A stretch of DNA of 64,000 bases from Xanthomonas arboricola (GCF_002940665.1 NZ_MIGY01000001.1:806001-870000); one strand, 5' to 3'. Positions 38,729-47,627 are shown, numbered from the stretch's first letter. The notes: a model not told the origin generated them from the sequence alone. A program made the numbers and translations.

Positions 38729-40113
38729 CACCGCGCTCCTCCAGGAAAATGCAACGAGGCGATCAGCCCGCCGCCGACGCGGTTGCTCAGATCGATGCGC
38801 CCGCCGTGCGCTTCGACCACGCGCTTGACGATGGCCAGCCCCAGCCCCGCGCCGCCGGCCGGCGCATCCGGCCCGCGGACGAAACGCTCGAACACGCGCT
38901 CGGCTTCGGCGGCGGGAATGCCGGGGCCGTGATCGGCGATGGTCAGCACGTGATGGCTGCCGTCGCTGGTGAGCGCGACCTGCAATGGCGCCCCGGCACC
39001 GTATTTGCAGGCGTTGTCGATCAGGTTCTTCAGCGCCTCGCGCAGCAGCAATGCATCGCCGCGCAACAGTGCCGGTTGCGGGTCGATCGCCAGGTGCACG
39101 CGCGGTGCGCCGTCGCTGCGCGGCAAGGCCTCGTGCAAGGCTTGGTGCAGCACTTCGGCCAGGTCCACGGTGGCAAAGCGCTGCAGGTTGGCGCGGTGGA
39201 TCACGCTGGCGTCGCTGAGCAATTGATTGAGCAGCCGGCTCATATGGCTGGCATTGCGCTCGATCGCCACCAGGCTGCGTTGCATCTCGCGCGGGTCGTC
39301 GTCGTCCATCGCCAGCTGCGCCTGCGCGCGCAAGGCGGCCAGCGGCGTTCGCATCTGGTGCGCGGCTTCGGCCATGAAGGCGCGCAGGGTTTCGTTGCTG
39401 GACGACAGCCGCGCCATGAAGCGGTTGAGCGCGGTCACCATCAACTGCATTTCCTGCGGCGCCGGCACGCTGAGCGGTTTCAGGTCGGAGGGCTCGCGCC
39501 GCGACAGGTCGCGCTCGATACGCTGCAACGGGCGCAGGGCGCGATACACGCCCAGCCACACCAGGCCCAGGGCGAGCAGCGACAGCACGCCGATCGCCAC
39601 CAGTGCGTTGAGCACCACATCGCGTGCCACCGCATCGCGCGCGCGCCGGGTCTGACCGACCTGCACGCGCACCTCGCCCTGCCCGGAGGCCGATGCCACC
39701 CGATGCATCACCACCGCAAAGCGCACCGGCTCGCCGCTGTAGTCGGCATCGAACAGCACCGGGCGCTCGTCGCCGGGCGCGCGCGCCGGCAACGGCAAGC
39801 TCTCTTCGCCGGTGATGGTGCGGCCTTGCGCATCGAACACGCGGTAGAACACGCGGTCTTCCGGTGCCATGCCGAGCAGGTCCAGCGAGGCATACGGCAG
39901 GTCCACCTGCCAGTCGCCGCCGACCAGCGCCACGCTGTCGACGATCGACAGGGCCGAGGACACCAGCAGGTGATCGTAGGAGCGGTTGGCGGCCCGCTCG
40001 CCGTAGTCGCGTGCGGCAAAGAACAGCACCACCGCGCCCAGCACCGACAGGCTGCCCAGATACAGCAGCAAGGTGCGCCGGATCGACGGTGCCACCATGC
40101 GCGGCTCAGCCAT
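38728..40113 (-). CDS. tctE: TctE-type sensor histidine kinase
   Basis: The 461-residue protein has TM1 (about 14-33), a short 2CSK_N-type periplasmic domain, TM2 (about 168-190), HAMP-like linker, HisKA with His252 in AEAAHQMRTPLAAL, and a HATPase with DNACKYG and GAGLGLAIVKRVVEAHGG. The small periplasmic domain is typical of TctE/QseC kinases. The ATG at 40113 overlaps the regulator gene by eight bases, and the stop overlaps the binding-protein start, so all three genes form one operon. It likely senses citrate or a related acid together with the binding protein. Confidence 0.92.
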   Translation of the reverse strand: MAEPRMVAPSIRRTLLLYLGSLSVLGAVVLFFAARDYGERAANRSYDHLLVSSALSIVDSVALVGGDWQVDLPYASLDLLGMAPEDRVFYRVFDAQGRTITGEESLPLPARAPGDERPVLFDADYSGEPVRFAVVMHRVASASGQGEVRVQVGQTRRARDAVARDVVLNALVAIGVLSLLALGLVWLGVYRALRPLQRIERDLSRREPSDLKPLSVPAPQEMQLMVTALNRFMARLSSSNETLRAFMAEAAHQMRTPLAALRAQAQLAMDDDDPREMQRSLVAIERNASHMSRLLNQLLSDASVIHRANLQRFATVDLAEVLHQALHEALPRSDGAPRVHLAIDPQPALLRGDALLLREALKNLIDNACKYGAGAPLQVALTSDGSHHVLTIADHGPGIPAAEAERVFERFVRGPDAPAGGAGLGLAIVKRVVEAHGGRIDLSNRVGGGLIASLHFPGGAR

Positions 40114-40807
40114 CGACGCCCGGCTCCACCGGCGCATGCGGATCGGCTTCTTCGAGCTTGTAGCCGGCGCCGCGCACGGTGACGATGCGCAACGGCGCGC
40201 CCGCCAGCTTGCGACGCAGGCGGCCGACATACAGCTCGATCGCATTCGGCCCGGCATCGTCGTCGAAACCGAACAAGCCGTTGCCGATCTCGTCCTTGCC
40301 CACCACATGACCCAGGCGCCCGATCAGGATCTCGAACAGGCGGTATTCGCGATTGGGCAACTCGATCGGCACCCCGTCCAGCACCAGCGTGTGCGCGGCG
40401 TTGTCGAACACGAACCCGCCGATCTGCACCACCTCGCTGGCCTGCCCGCGATTGCGCCGCAGCAGCACCCGGCAACGCGCCTCGAACTCGCGGAAATCGA
40501 ACGGCTTGCCCAGGTAGTCGTCGGCCCCGACATCCAGTGCCTGCACGCGGTCTTCGATGCCATCGCGCGCGGTCAGCATCAGCACCGGCGTGGTATCGCC
40601 ACGCTCGCGCATCCCGGCCAGCACGCGCAGGCCATCCAGCTTGGGCAGACCGATATCCAGCACCACCAGATCGAAGCTCTGATAGCGCAGCACACTCGCC
40701 GCCGCCAGGCCATCGGACTGCCAATCCACCGCATGCCCGCTACGGCGCATGCGCCGCACGATGGCATCGGCGAGATCGGCGTTGTCTTCGACTAGCAGCA
40801 GGCGCAT
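40106..40807 (-). CDS. tctD: TctD-type OmpR family response regulator
   Basis: The 233-residue protein has a receiver with Asp51 as phospho-acceptor (VVLDIGLPKLDGL) and Lys in GKPFDF, then a winged-helix Trans_reg_C domain (LPNREYRLFEILIGRLGHVV, ELYVGRLRRKLAG). It is the first gene of the tctD-tctE-binding protein unit. It probably activates the facing porin and CitMHS genes. Odd feature: the start codon directly follows the end of a 32-bp inverted repeat, so the usual ribosome binding site is absent. Confidence 0.93.
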   Translation of the reverse strand: MRLLLVEDNADLADAIVRRMRRSGHAVDWQSDGLAAASVLRYQSFDLVVLDIGLPKLDGLRVLAGMRERGDTTPVLMLTARDGIEDRVQALDVGADDYLGKPFDFREFEARCRVLLRRNRGQASEVVQIGGFVFDNAAHTLVLDGVPIELPNREYRLFEILIGRLGHVVGKDEIGNGLFGFDDDAGPNAIELYVGRLRRKLAGAPLRIVTVRGAGYKLEEADPHAPVEPGVDG

Positions 40808-40939
40808 GGGCGGGGATTGGGGAGTCGGGATTGGGGATTCGCAAAGGCGGTTGGCCGCGGCCGGAAGGTAACAGGCCACGCAAACAAAAGCTTCTTTGAC
40901 TCTTGCCAATCCCCAATCCCGACTCCCCAATCCCCGCCC
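40808..40939. repeat. Perfect 32-bp inverted repeat of the GGGATTGGGGA family
   Basis: Arms 40808-40839 and 40908-40939 are exact reverse complements, separated by a 68-base loop. The left arm ends at the tctD start codon. The arms are built of the words GGGGATTGGGGAGTCGGG, shared with the repeats near 6.2, 43.7 and 46.0 kb. Confidence 0.95.
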
Positions 40940-41050
40940 CAAACGACAGGTCCATGACAGCTTCACCGGACTAGGCTGCTGCCAACGCGCCGCAGCGTGC
41001 TTGTGCGGTGCATCGCTGAACGTGATTCACACATGTACCTGGGAGGGTCT

Positions 41051-42244
41051 GTGAGCAACGACACCTTGCGTCTGCGCGTCTTCACCACCTGCGCCGCGCT
41101 GTGCCTGGCACCGGCGGCGCATGCGGCCGAGGGCGACGGCCCGGTCACCGCCGAGGTGGGTGGGCGCGTGCACTGGGACTTCACCGTGTTCGACAACGAC
41201 GAACGCGGCACGCCCGAGCGCAACGACACCCAGTTCCGCCGCGTGTGGCTGGATGTGGCCGGCAAGTTCTACGGTTTCACCTACAAGGCCGAGGCGGAAT
41301 TTGCCGGCCTGCAATACGAGTCCGGCAGCCGCGGCATCCTGGCGCGCGATGTGTACATCGCCAAGAAGTTTTCCGCCGGTACGCTGACCGTGGGCCAGTT
41401 CAAGCAGTACTTCTCGCTGGACGATCGCACCGGCTCCAACTACGGCCCGTTCCTGGAACGCGGCTATGCCTCCACCACGCTGGCACCGATCTATCGCAAG
41501 GCGATCTCCTGGCAGGCCAATCGCCCCGATGCGACCTGGTCCACCGCGGCCTACAGCCTGGAAAGCATCGACAATTCCTCGACCAAGGGCGGCGCGCTCG
41601 GCACGCGGCTGACCTTCGCACCGGAGATGGGCGAGGCACGGCTGCGCCACCTGGGCGTGTCGCTGGCGCACGAGCGCTATTCGCATCCGGGCAGCGGCGG
41701 CGCGGCGTCCCTGCTGATCCGGCCACGCCCGGAAAACGATCTGGCCAACAACAGCCGCATCACCCTGGCGCGCTTTGCCGATGGCCGCGATACCGATTTC
41801 GATAAATGGTCGCTGGAATACGCCGAAGTGCTGGGCCCTTGGTCGTGGCAGAGCGAATTCAGCGGTGGCCTGCTCGACGACGGCTCGCAGCATGCCAAGG
41901 TGTTGGCCAGCTACGGCCTGGTCAGCTGGTTCGTCACCGGCGAGTCGCGCGGCTACGACCGCAAGACCGGGCGTTTCAGCCGGATCAAGACCCCCAACCG
42001 TCCCTCCGGCGCGTTCGAGCTGGCCTTGCGCTACGACTACATGCGCGGCGATCAGCATCTGGATGGCCAACCCGACTTCATCAATGCCAGCACACAGTCG
42101 TGGACGCTGGGCGGCAACTGGTATTTCAAGCCGAACCTGCGCGTGATGCTCAATGTGATCGACAGCCGCAACCGCGACCGCATGGTCGATGCGGTGGTCG
42201 ATCACACGCTGGCGGTGACCGGCCGCTTCCAGTACGACTTCTGA
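41051..42244 (+). CDS. OprO/OprP-family porin, citrate-locus copy
   Basis: The 397-residue protein has a signal peptide (MSNDTLRLRVFTTCAALCLA, ending AHA-AEG) and the porin O/P barrel (RNDTQFRRVWLDVAGKFYGF, GQFKQYFSLDDRTGSNYGPF, terminal FQYDF). It is a distant paralogue of the porin near dctA. The GTG at 41051 is chosen because GGGAGG lies just upstream. An ATG at 41033 without a ribosome site is the alternative. It is divergent from tctD and followed by the citrate carrier, so it is likely an outer-membrane port for citrate-like anions. Confidence 0.9.
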   Translation: MSNDTLRLRVFTTCAALCLAPAAHAAEGDGPVTAEVGGRVHWDFTVFDNDERGTPERNDTQFRRVWLDVAGKFYGFTYKAEAEFAGLQYESGSRGILARDVYIAKKFSAGTLTVGQFKQYFSLDDRTGSNYGPFLERGYASTTLAPIYRKAISWQANRPDATWSTAAYSLESIDNSSTKGGALGTRLTFAPEMGEARLRHLGVSLAHERYSHPGSGGAASLLIRPRPENDLANNSRITLARFADGRDTDFDKWSLEYAEVLGPWSWQSEFSGGLLDDGSQHAKVLASYGLVSWFVTGESRGYDRKTGRFSRIKTPNRPSGAFELALRYDYMRGDQHLDGQPDFINASTQSWTLGGNWYFKPNLRVMLNVIDSRNRDRMVDAVVDHTLAVTGRFQYDF

Positions 42245-42346
42245 CCGTTTGCCTGGTCTTCGCATGACGCGTTACCGCTGCTGCAATGCACCCGCCGCCG
42301 CGCGCTCCACTCTCCCCCTGCTGTACGCCTCAAAGGATTTGCCCGC

Positions 42347-43675
42347 ATGCTGACCGCGCTCGGTTTCGGAATGGTGATCACCTTCATGTACCTGATCATG
42401 AGCAAGCGGCTGTCGCCGCTGGTGGCTCTGATCACGGTACCGATCGTGTTCGCGCTGCTGGGCGGCTTCGGCACCGGCATCAACGAGATGATGCTCGACG
42501 GCATCAAGAAGATCGCGCCCACCGGCGTGATGCTGATGTTCGCCATCCTCTACTTCGGCGTGATGATTGATGCCGGCCTGTTCGATCCGCTGGTCGGCCG
42601 CATCCTGCGCCTGGTCAAGGGCGATCCGCTGAAGATCGTGATGGGCACGGCGATCCTGGCGATGTTGATCTCGCTCGACGGCGATGGCTCCACCACCTAC
42701 ATGATCACCGTGTCGGCGATGCTGCCGCTGTACCAGCGCCTGGGCATGAACGCGCTCAACCTCACCTGCGTGACCATCCTGGCCAGCGGCGTGATGAACC
42801 TGACCCCGTGGGGCGGCCCCACGGCGCGCGCCGCCACCGCCCTGCACGTGGATCCGGCCGATGTGTTCGTGCCGCTGGTGCCGGCGATGGCGATGGCGAT
42901 CGCCGGCATCCTCACGCTGGCCTGGTATCTGGGTATGCGCGAACGGCGCCGCCTGGGCGTGGTACGCCTGCCCGCCGACGGCAACTGGCTGGACACCAGC
43001 ATCCCCGAGGAAAGCGATGCACTGCCGCGCGTGGAAGACACCGAGGACATGAAGCGGCCCAAGCTGCTGTGGGTGAACCTGCTCCTGACCCTGGCGCTGA
43101 TGGCCGCGCTGGTGGTCGGCGTGCTGCCGATGCCGGTGCTGTTCATGATCGGCTTTGCGCTGGCACTGATGATCAACTACCCCAACCTGGCCGAGCAGCG
43201 CCGTCGCCTGGTCAATCACGCCGGCAATGTGCTGTCGGTGGTGTCGCTGATCTTCGCCGCCGGCATCTTCACCGGCATCCTGTCCAACACCGGCATGGTC
43301 GAAGCGATGTCGCGCAGCTTCCTGGCGGTGATCCCGGACAGCTGGGGCCCGTATCTGGCGGTGATCACCGCGATTGTCAGCATGCCGTTTACGTTCTTCA
43401 TGTCCAACGACGCGTTCTACTTCGGCGTGCTGCCGATCCTGTCCGAGGCCGCCGGCCACTACGGCATCACCCCGGTGGAAATGGCGCGCGCCTCGCTGGC
43501 CGGGCAACCGGTGCATCTGCTCAGCCCGCTGGTGCCATCGACCTATCTGCTGGTCGGCCTGGCCAAGGTCGACTTCGCCGACCATCAGCGCTTCACGCTG
43601 AAGTGGGCGGTGCTGATCTCCCTGTTGATGTTGGCGGGCGGGTTGTTGTTTGGCCTGTTTCCGTTGGCGCGCTAG
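42347..43675 (+). CDS. CitMHS family citrate transporter
   Basis: The 442-residue protein has about twelve hydrophobic segments. CitMHS blocks are visible: FGVMIDAGLFDPLVGRILRL, ISLDGDGSTTYMITVSAMLP, MNLTPWGGPTARAA and the C-terminal MSNDAFYFGVLPILSEAAGH. These carriers take up citrate as a metal complex with protons. An AAAGGA ribosome site precedes the ATG. It follows the porin gene and faces tctDE, giving a sensor, porin and carrier module for citrate. Confidence 0.94.
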   Translation: MLTALGFGMVITFMYLIMSKRLSPLVALITVPIVFALLGGFGTGINEMMLDGIKKIAPTGVMLMFAILYFGVMIDAGLFDPLVGRILRLVKGDPLKIVMGTAILAMLISLDGDGSTTYMITVSAMLPLYQRLGMNALNLTCVTILASGVMNLTPWGGPTARAATALHVDPADVFVPLVPAMAMAIAGILTLAWYLGMRERRRLGVVRLPADGNWLDTSIPEESDALPRVEDTEDMKRPKLLWVNLLLTLALMAALVVGVLPMPVLFMIGFALALMINYPNLAEQRRRLVNHAGNVLSVVSLIFAAGIFTGILSNTGMVEAMSRSFLAVIPDSWGPYLAVITAIVSMPFTFFMSNDAFYFGVLPILSEAAGHYGITPVEMARASLAGQPVHLLSPLVPSTYLLVGLAKVDFADHQRFTLKWAVLISLLMLAGGLLFGLFPLAR

Positions 43676-43684
43676 CCGCGCGCC

Positions 43685-43822
43685 GGGAATGGGGAATCGG
43701 GAGTGGGGAATCGTAAGGGCGGCGCTGTGCTGTCATGTCGATTCCTGAGTTCCACATGGCGAACAGAAGCCGCAAAAGCGGCTCCTGCTCTACCGATTCC
43801 CCACTCCCGATTCCCCATTCCC
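43685..43822. repeat. Perfect 29-bp inverted repeat of the GGGAATGGGGAATCG family
   Basis: Arms 43685-43713 and 43794-43822 are exact reverse complements. The 80-base loop holds a small AGCCGC-AAAA-GCGGCT hairpin. The element fills the gap between the citrate carrier and phbB and leaves the phbB ribosome site (AAGGAG, 43830-43835) intact. Confidence 0.95.
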
Positions 43823-43844
43823 CAACTCCGAAGGAGTTCAAGCA

Positions 43845-44585
43845 ATGACACTTCGCATCGCATACGTCACCAGTGGCATGGGCAGTGTGGGTACCGCGAT
43901 CTGCCAGAAGCTGGCGCGCAGCGGGCATACCGTGGTCGCCGGCTGCGGACCCAATTCGCCGCGCAAGACCTCCTGGCTGCGCGAACAGCGCGAGCAGGGC
44001 TTCGAGTTCGTCGCCTCCGAAGGCAATGCCGCCGATTGGGATTCCACCGTGGCCGCGTTCGCCAAGGTCAAGGCCGAGGTCGGCGAGATCGATGTGCTGG
44101 TCAATAACGCCGGTGGTAGCCGCGACACCTTGTTCCGGCAGATGAGCCGCGACGACTGGAACGTGGTGATCGCCAGCAACCTGCATTCCCTGTTCAACAT
44201 CACCAAGCAGGTAGTCGACGGCATGACCGCGCGCGGCTGGGGACGCATCGTCAACATCGGCTCGGTCAGTGCGCACAAGGGCCAGATCGGGCAGATCAAT
44301 TTCGCCACCGCCAAGGCGGCGATGCATGGCTTCAGCCGCGCCCTGGCGCAGGAAGTGGCCTCGCGCGGGGTCACCGTCAACACCATCTCGCCGGGCTATA
44401 TCGCCAGCGCCTCGATCAGCAGTTTTCCGCCCGACGTGCTCGACCGCCTGGCCACCTCGGTGCCGATCCGCCGGCTCGGCAAACCGGCCGAAGTCGCCGG
44501 GCTGTGCGCCTGGCTCGCCTCCGATGAGGCCGCCTACGTGACCGGCGCCGACTATGCAGTCAACGGCGGCCTGTACATGGGCTGA
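43845..44585 (+). CDS. phbB: Acetoacetyl-CoA reductase homologue (PhbB-type SDR) with altered active site
   Basis: The 246-residue protein is the same length as, and collinear with, PhaB/PhbB reductases (VAGCGPNSPRK, FEFVASEGNAADWDST, NNAGG, GWGRIVNI, NGGLYMG). These enzymes reduce acetoacetyl-CoA with NADPH in polyhydroxybutyrate synthesis. Here the catalytic tyrosine of YxxxK is Phe153 (TTC, 44301-44303), while Ser140 and Lys157 remain. The cofactor loop reads TSGMGSVG at 9-16 instead of TGGMGGIG, losing two glycines. Normal reductase activity is doubtful. No polymer synthase gene is near. Confidence 0.88.
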   Translation: MTLRIAYVTSGMGSVGTAICQKLARSGHTVVAGCGPNSPRKTSWLREQREQGFEFVASEGNAADWDSTVAAFAKVKAEVGEIDVLVNNAGGSRDTLFRQMSRDDWNVVIASNLHSLFNITKQVVDGMTARGWGRIVNIGSVSAHKGQIGQINFATAKAAMHGFSRALAQEVASRGVTVNTISPGYIASASISSFPPDVLDRLATSVPIRRLGKPAEVAGLCAWLASDEAAYVTGADYAVNGGLYMG

Positions 44586-44988
44586 GAGCCGCTGGCAGAA
44601 CGTAGCGAGCGGTCGTCAGCTCGATACAGACGGCGCGCCCGAGCAGGACTGTGCGGAGGAGACATGCGGTTCCAGCGCCGAGTGCGCCAGCCGGGCGCTG
44701 AGCGCAGTCCTTGCTAATGGCGGTGAAGCATCACTGCTCCGATGCATCACTGCTCTGATGCCTGACTGCTCTGATGCTCGACTGCTCTGAAGCCTCACTC
44801 CCCTGAAGCCTCACCGCTCCAAAGCCCCGCGCTAGTCGTGGCCGCTGTCATGCACGCCCCGCGCGCCTGCCGCTTGCATGCAGGTGCGTGATTGCATTGC
44901 CCAGGGCGCACAAGCGGCCGCCACTGCGTCGATCAACCCGCCTCCAACGCGAACTGATTACACTCGGGTTTTTCCGCACTGCGCTGAC
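44586..44988. other. Intergenic region upstream of suxR
   Basis: This 403-bp gap holds a 16-bp tandem repeat (listed separately) and, near 44959-44964, a TACACT -10-like hexamer before suxR. No gene is supported. Confidence 0.6.
44729..44824. repeat. Six degenerate copies of a 16-bp tandem repeat
   Basis: Units of the form CATCACTGCTCTGATG run head to tail at 44729, 44745, 44761, 44777, 44793 and 44809, with drift increasing to the right. There is no spacer, so it is not CRISPR-like. No coding function is seen. Confidence 0.88.
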
Positions 44989-46020
44989 ATGGCCAAACCT
45001 TCAGAACGCGCCACGCCGGGTGCCCGCCCGCAGATGGCCGACATCGCCCGCATGGCAGGCGTGTCCGAATCCACCGTGTCGCGTGCCCTGGCCGGCAGCC
45101 CGGTGGTGGCCGAGCGGACGCGTGCGTACATCAAGCAGATTGCCGCCGATGCCGGCTACCAGGTCGATCCGATCGCGCGCAGCCTGCGCGCCAAACGCTC
45201 CAACACGGTGAGCGTGGCAGTGCCGATGATGCATGCGCTGGACCAGCCGCTGTCGGACCCCTTCATGATGACGATGCTGGCGCTGCTGGCCGAGGAACTG
45301 ACCGGGCGCGGCTACAGCATGCTGCTGTCCAAGCTCGACCGGCATCAGGACGGATGGGTGGAACAACTCGCACGCGGCAGCCGCTCCGATGGCGTGATCG
45401 TGTTGGGGCAAAGTTCCGAACATGCCGCGCTGGACGAAGCCGCGCGCGATGGCCTGCCGATGGCGGTCTGGGGCAGCCGCATCGACGGGCAGTCGTACAT
45501 CAGCGTGGGCAGCGACAATTTCCAGGGCGGCGCGCTGGCCACCGAACATCTGATCGCCAGCGGCCGTCGCCGCATCGCCTTTCTCGGCGACGACCAGTTG
45601 CCCGAGGTCGCACCGCGCTTTGCCGGCTATCGCCATGCACTGCAGCGGCACGGGCTGGAGTTCGATACGCGCCTGCATGCGCGCAGCCACTTCCTCAGCG
45701 AAGATGCCTACCGCCTCACCCGCGCCATGCTCAAGAAGACCGATCCGCCGGATGGGCTGTTCGCCGCCTCCGATGTGATTGCGGTCGGCGCGATCCGCGC
45801 CCTGGTCGAAGCCGGGCATCGCGTGCCGCAGGACATCTCGCTGGTGGGCTTCGACGATATTCCGCTGGCCGCCTACAGCCAACCGCCGTTGACCACGGTG
45901 CGGCAGGACCTGGGCCTGGCCGCGCGCCTGCTGGTGGACCGGCTGCTGGCGTTGATCGGCGGCGAAGCGGTGGAGTCGGTGGAGATGCCGGTGAAGTTGG
46001 TGGTGCGTGAGTCGGCGTGA
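44989..46020 (+). CDS. suxR: LacI family repressor of the sux locus
   Basis: The 343-residue protein has a LacI DNA-binding domain at about residues 14-66 (MADIARMAGVSESTVSRALA, then the hinge IARSLR) and a sugar-binding periplasmic-fold core (VGSDNFQGGALATEHLIASG, VGFDDIPLAAYSQPPLTTVR). It stands next to the sucrose transporter, receptor and hydrolase genes, the arrangement known as the Xanthomonas sux locus, and is the expected sucrose-responsive repressor. Two CAATCGATTG palindromes in the suxC-suxA gap are its likely operators. The ATG at 44989 was chosen because the upstream in-frame extension has no family character. Confidence 0.92.
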   Translation: MAKPSERATPGARPQMADIARMAGVSESTVSRALAGSPVVAERTRAYIKQIAADAGYQVDPIARSLRAKRSNTVSVAVPMMHALDQPLSDPFMMTMLALLAEELTGRGYSMLLSKLDRHQDGWVEQLARGSRSDGVIVLGQSSEHAALDEAARDGLPMAVWGSRIDGQSYISVGSDNFQGGALATEHLIASGRRRIAFLGDDQLPEVAPRFAGYRHALQRHGLEFDTRLHARSHFLSEDAYRLTRAMLKKTDPPDGLFAASDVIAVGAIRALVEAGHRVPQDISLVGFDDIPLAAYSQPPLTTVRQDLGLAARLLVDRLLALIGGEAVESVEMPVKLVVRESA

Positions 46021-46024
46021 GGCC

Positions 46025-46053
46025 GGGAATGGGGATTGGGGAATCGGGAATCG
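46025..46053. repeat. Solo GGGAATGGGGATTGGGG-type arm
   Basis: A single 29-base arm of the same word family as the 40.8 and 43.7 kb inverted repeats lies five bases past the suxR stop. No complementary arm is found in the gap. Confidence 0.75.
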
Positions 46054-46157
46054 TAAGGGCGGGCGTGCTGGTGTGCGGTGCGCAACTGCGCGTTGCCGCC
46101 GGCGTGATCGCGGTCGGTTGTTTCAGTACGCAGCGACACAGGCGTGACGCGTCGCGG

Positions 46158-47477
46158 CTACACCACTGCTGCCTTGGGCTTGCGGACGCGTACGCATAGC
46201 ATCGCCACAGCGGCGGCCAGCATCAGTGCGCCGGCCAGGCGGATCACGTTGCGTGGGTCGCCGTGCAACAACCACTCGTAGTACAGCGGCAAGGTGACGA
46301 TCTGGATCAGCATCGGCAGCACGATGAACAGGTTGAACAGGCCCATGTACACACCGGTGCGCTCGGGCGGAATGCTGTCGGCCAGCATCAGGTACGGGTT
46401 GCCCATCATGCTGGCCCAGGCGAGCCCGATGCCGATCATCGGCAGCAGCATCAGCCAGCGGTCCTGGATACCCGGCAACACCCACATGCCCACGCCAGCC
46501 GCGACCAGGCAGGCCGCATGCGTGTACTTGGGGCCGATGCGGCGCACCACCGGCACCATCGCAAACGCAGCCAGAAACGCGACGAAATTGTAGAACCCGC
46601 CGATCTGCCCATTGACCAGGCCGGCCTGGCGGAAGCCATGCGAGTCGGCTTCGGTGGTGCCGAACAAGCTGGTCGATAGCGACAGCACGATGTACTGCCA
46701 GTAGCAGAAGATCGCGTACCACTGGAACAGCATCACCGGCGCGAGCTGGCGCATCGTCGGCGGCATCGCGCGCAGGGCGCAGTAGATTTCGCGCACTGTG
46801 GCGCCCAGGCCGGCACCGGTCTGGCGCATCCGCGCGATCTCTGCCGGCGCAAGCACCGGCTCGCGCACGCTGCGCGCGGTGAGCAGGATCGAGGCCGCGG
46901 AAAACCCCGCGCCGATCACGAAGGCGGCGATGGTGACATAGGGAATGTGGTGCGCATTGGCGGCATCCTGGTTCATCCCCATCCACACCAGCAACGGCGG
47001 GGTGAGATAGGCCAGCGTCTGCGCCAGCCCAGTGAACGCGCTCTGGGTGAGATAGCCCAGCGGCCGCTGCGGTGGCGCCAGCACATCGCTGACCAGCGCA
47101 CGGTATGGCTCCATCGCCACGTTGTTGGCCGCATCCAGGATCCACAGCAGGCACACCGCCATCCATAGCGCAGTGCTGAACGGCATCGCCAGCAGGCACA
47201 GGCTGCACACCAGCGCGCCCAGCACCATGTAGGGCATGCGCCGGCCCCAACGGGTCACCGAGCGGTCGCTCCACGCGCCGACGAACGGCTGCAGCACCAG
47301 CCCGGTGATCGGCCCGGCCAGCCACAGGTACGGCAGGCTCGCGTGATCGGCGCCCAGATAGTTGTAGATCGGGCTCATGTTGCTCTGCTGCAGGCCGAAA
47401 CTGTATTGCACGCCGAAGAAGCCGGCGTTGAGCGCCAGGATGCGCGCGAAGGAGAACGGAGCGGCGGTCGACGACAT
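46158..47477 (-). CDS. suxC: MFS/SUT-type sucrose transporter
   Basis: The 439-residue protein has about twelve membrane helices and the sugar-carrier motif RWGRRMPYM between the second and third, as in the GPH/SUT branch of the major facilitator superfamily. The segment DAANNVAMEPYRALVSDVL is typical of this branch. It moves sucrose across the inner membrane. The ATG at 47477 begins MSSTAAPFSFARI. It is convergent with suxR and divergent from suxA, sharing the operator region. Confidence 0.93.
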   Translation of the reverse strand: MSSTAAPFSFARILALNAGFFGVQYSFGLQQSNMSPIYNYLGADHASLPYLWLAGPITGLVLQPFVGAWSDRSVTRWGRRMPYMVLGALVCSLCLLAMPFSTALWMAVCLLWILDAANNVAMEPYRALVSDVLAPPQRPLGYLTQSAFTGLAQTLAYLTPPLLVWMGMNQDAANAHHIPYVTIAAFVIGAGFSAASILLTARSVREPVLAPAEIARMRQTGAGLGATVREIYCALRAMPPTMRQLAPVMLFQWYAIFCYWQYIVLSLSTSLFGTTEADSHGFRQAGLVNGQIGGFYNFVAFLAAFAMVPVVRRIGPKYTHAACLVAAGVGMWVLPGIQDRWLMLLPMIGIGLAWASMMGNPYLMLADSIPPERTGVYMGLFNLFIVLPMLIQIVTLPLYYEWLLHGDPRNVIRLAGALMLAAAVAMLCVRVRKPKAAVV

Positions 47478-47538
47478 GCAAAGCCCTGGGCATCGGTGCG
47501 GCTCCCAGTGGCCGCAGCGCACTGTACCCTGCCGCCTC

Positions 47539-47552
47539 TACAATCGATTGTA
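47539..47552. promoter_or_regulatory. Candidate SuxR operator 1
   Basis: TACAATCGATTGTA is a perfect 14-bp palindrome with the central CG typical of LacI-family operators. It lies 62 bases upstream of suxC and overlaps a TACAAT -10-like word on either strand. Confidence 0.75.
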
Positions 47553-47627
47553 ACGCTGCGCTGCAGCACGCTTTCGCGCGTAATTACATCAGCTCTTGAA
47601 CCCGAAAATTATGTTGCATCGCAAGAT

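Noticed and set aside
44729-44824. Possible CRISPR array
   Set aside because: The 16-bp units abut without spacers, drift in sequence, and no cas genes are present.
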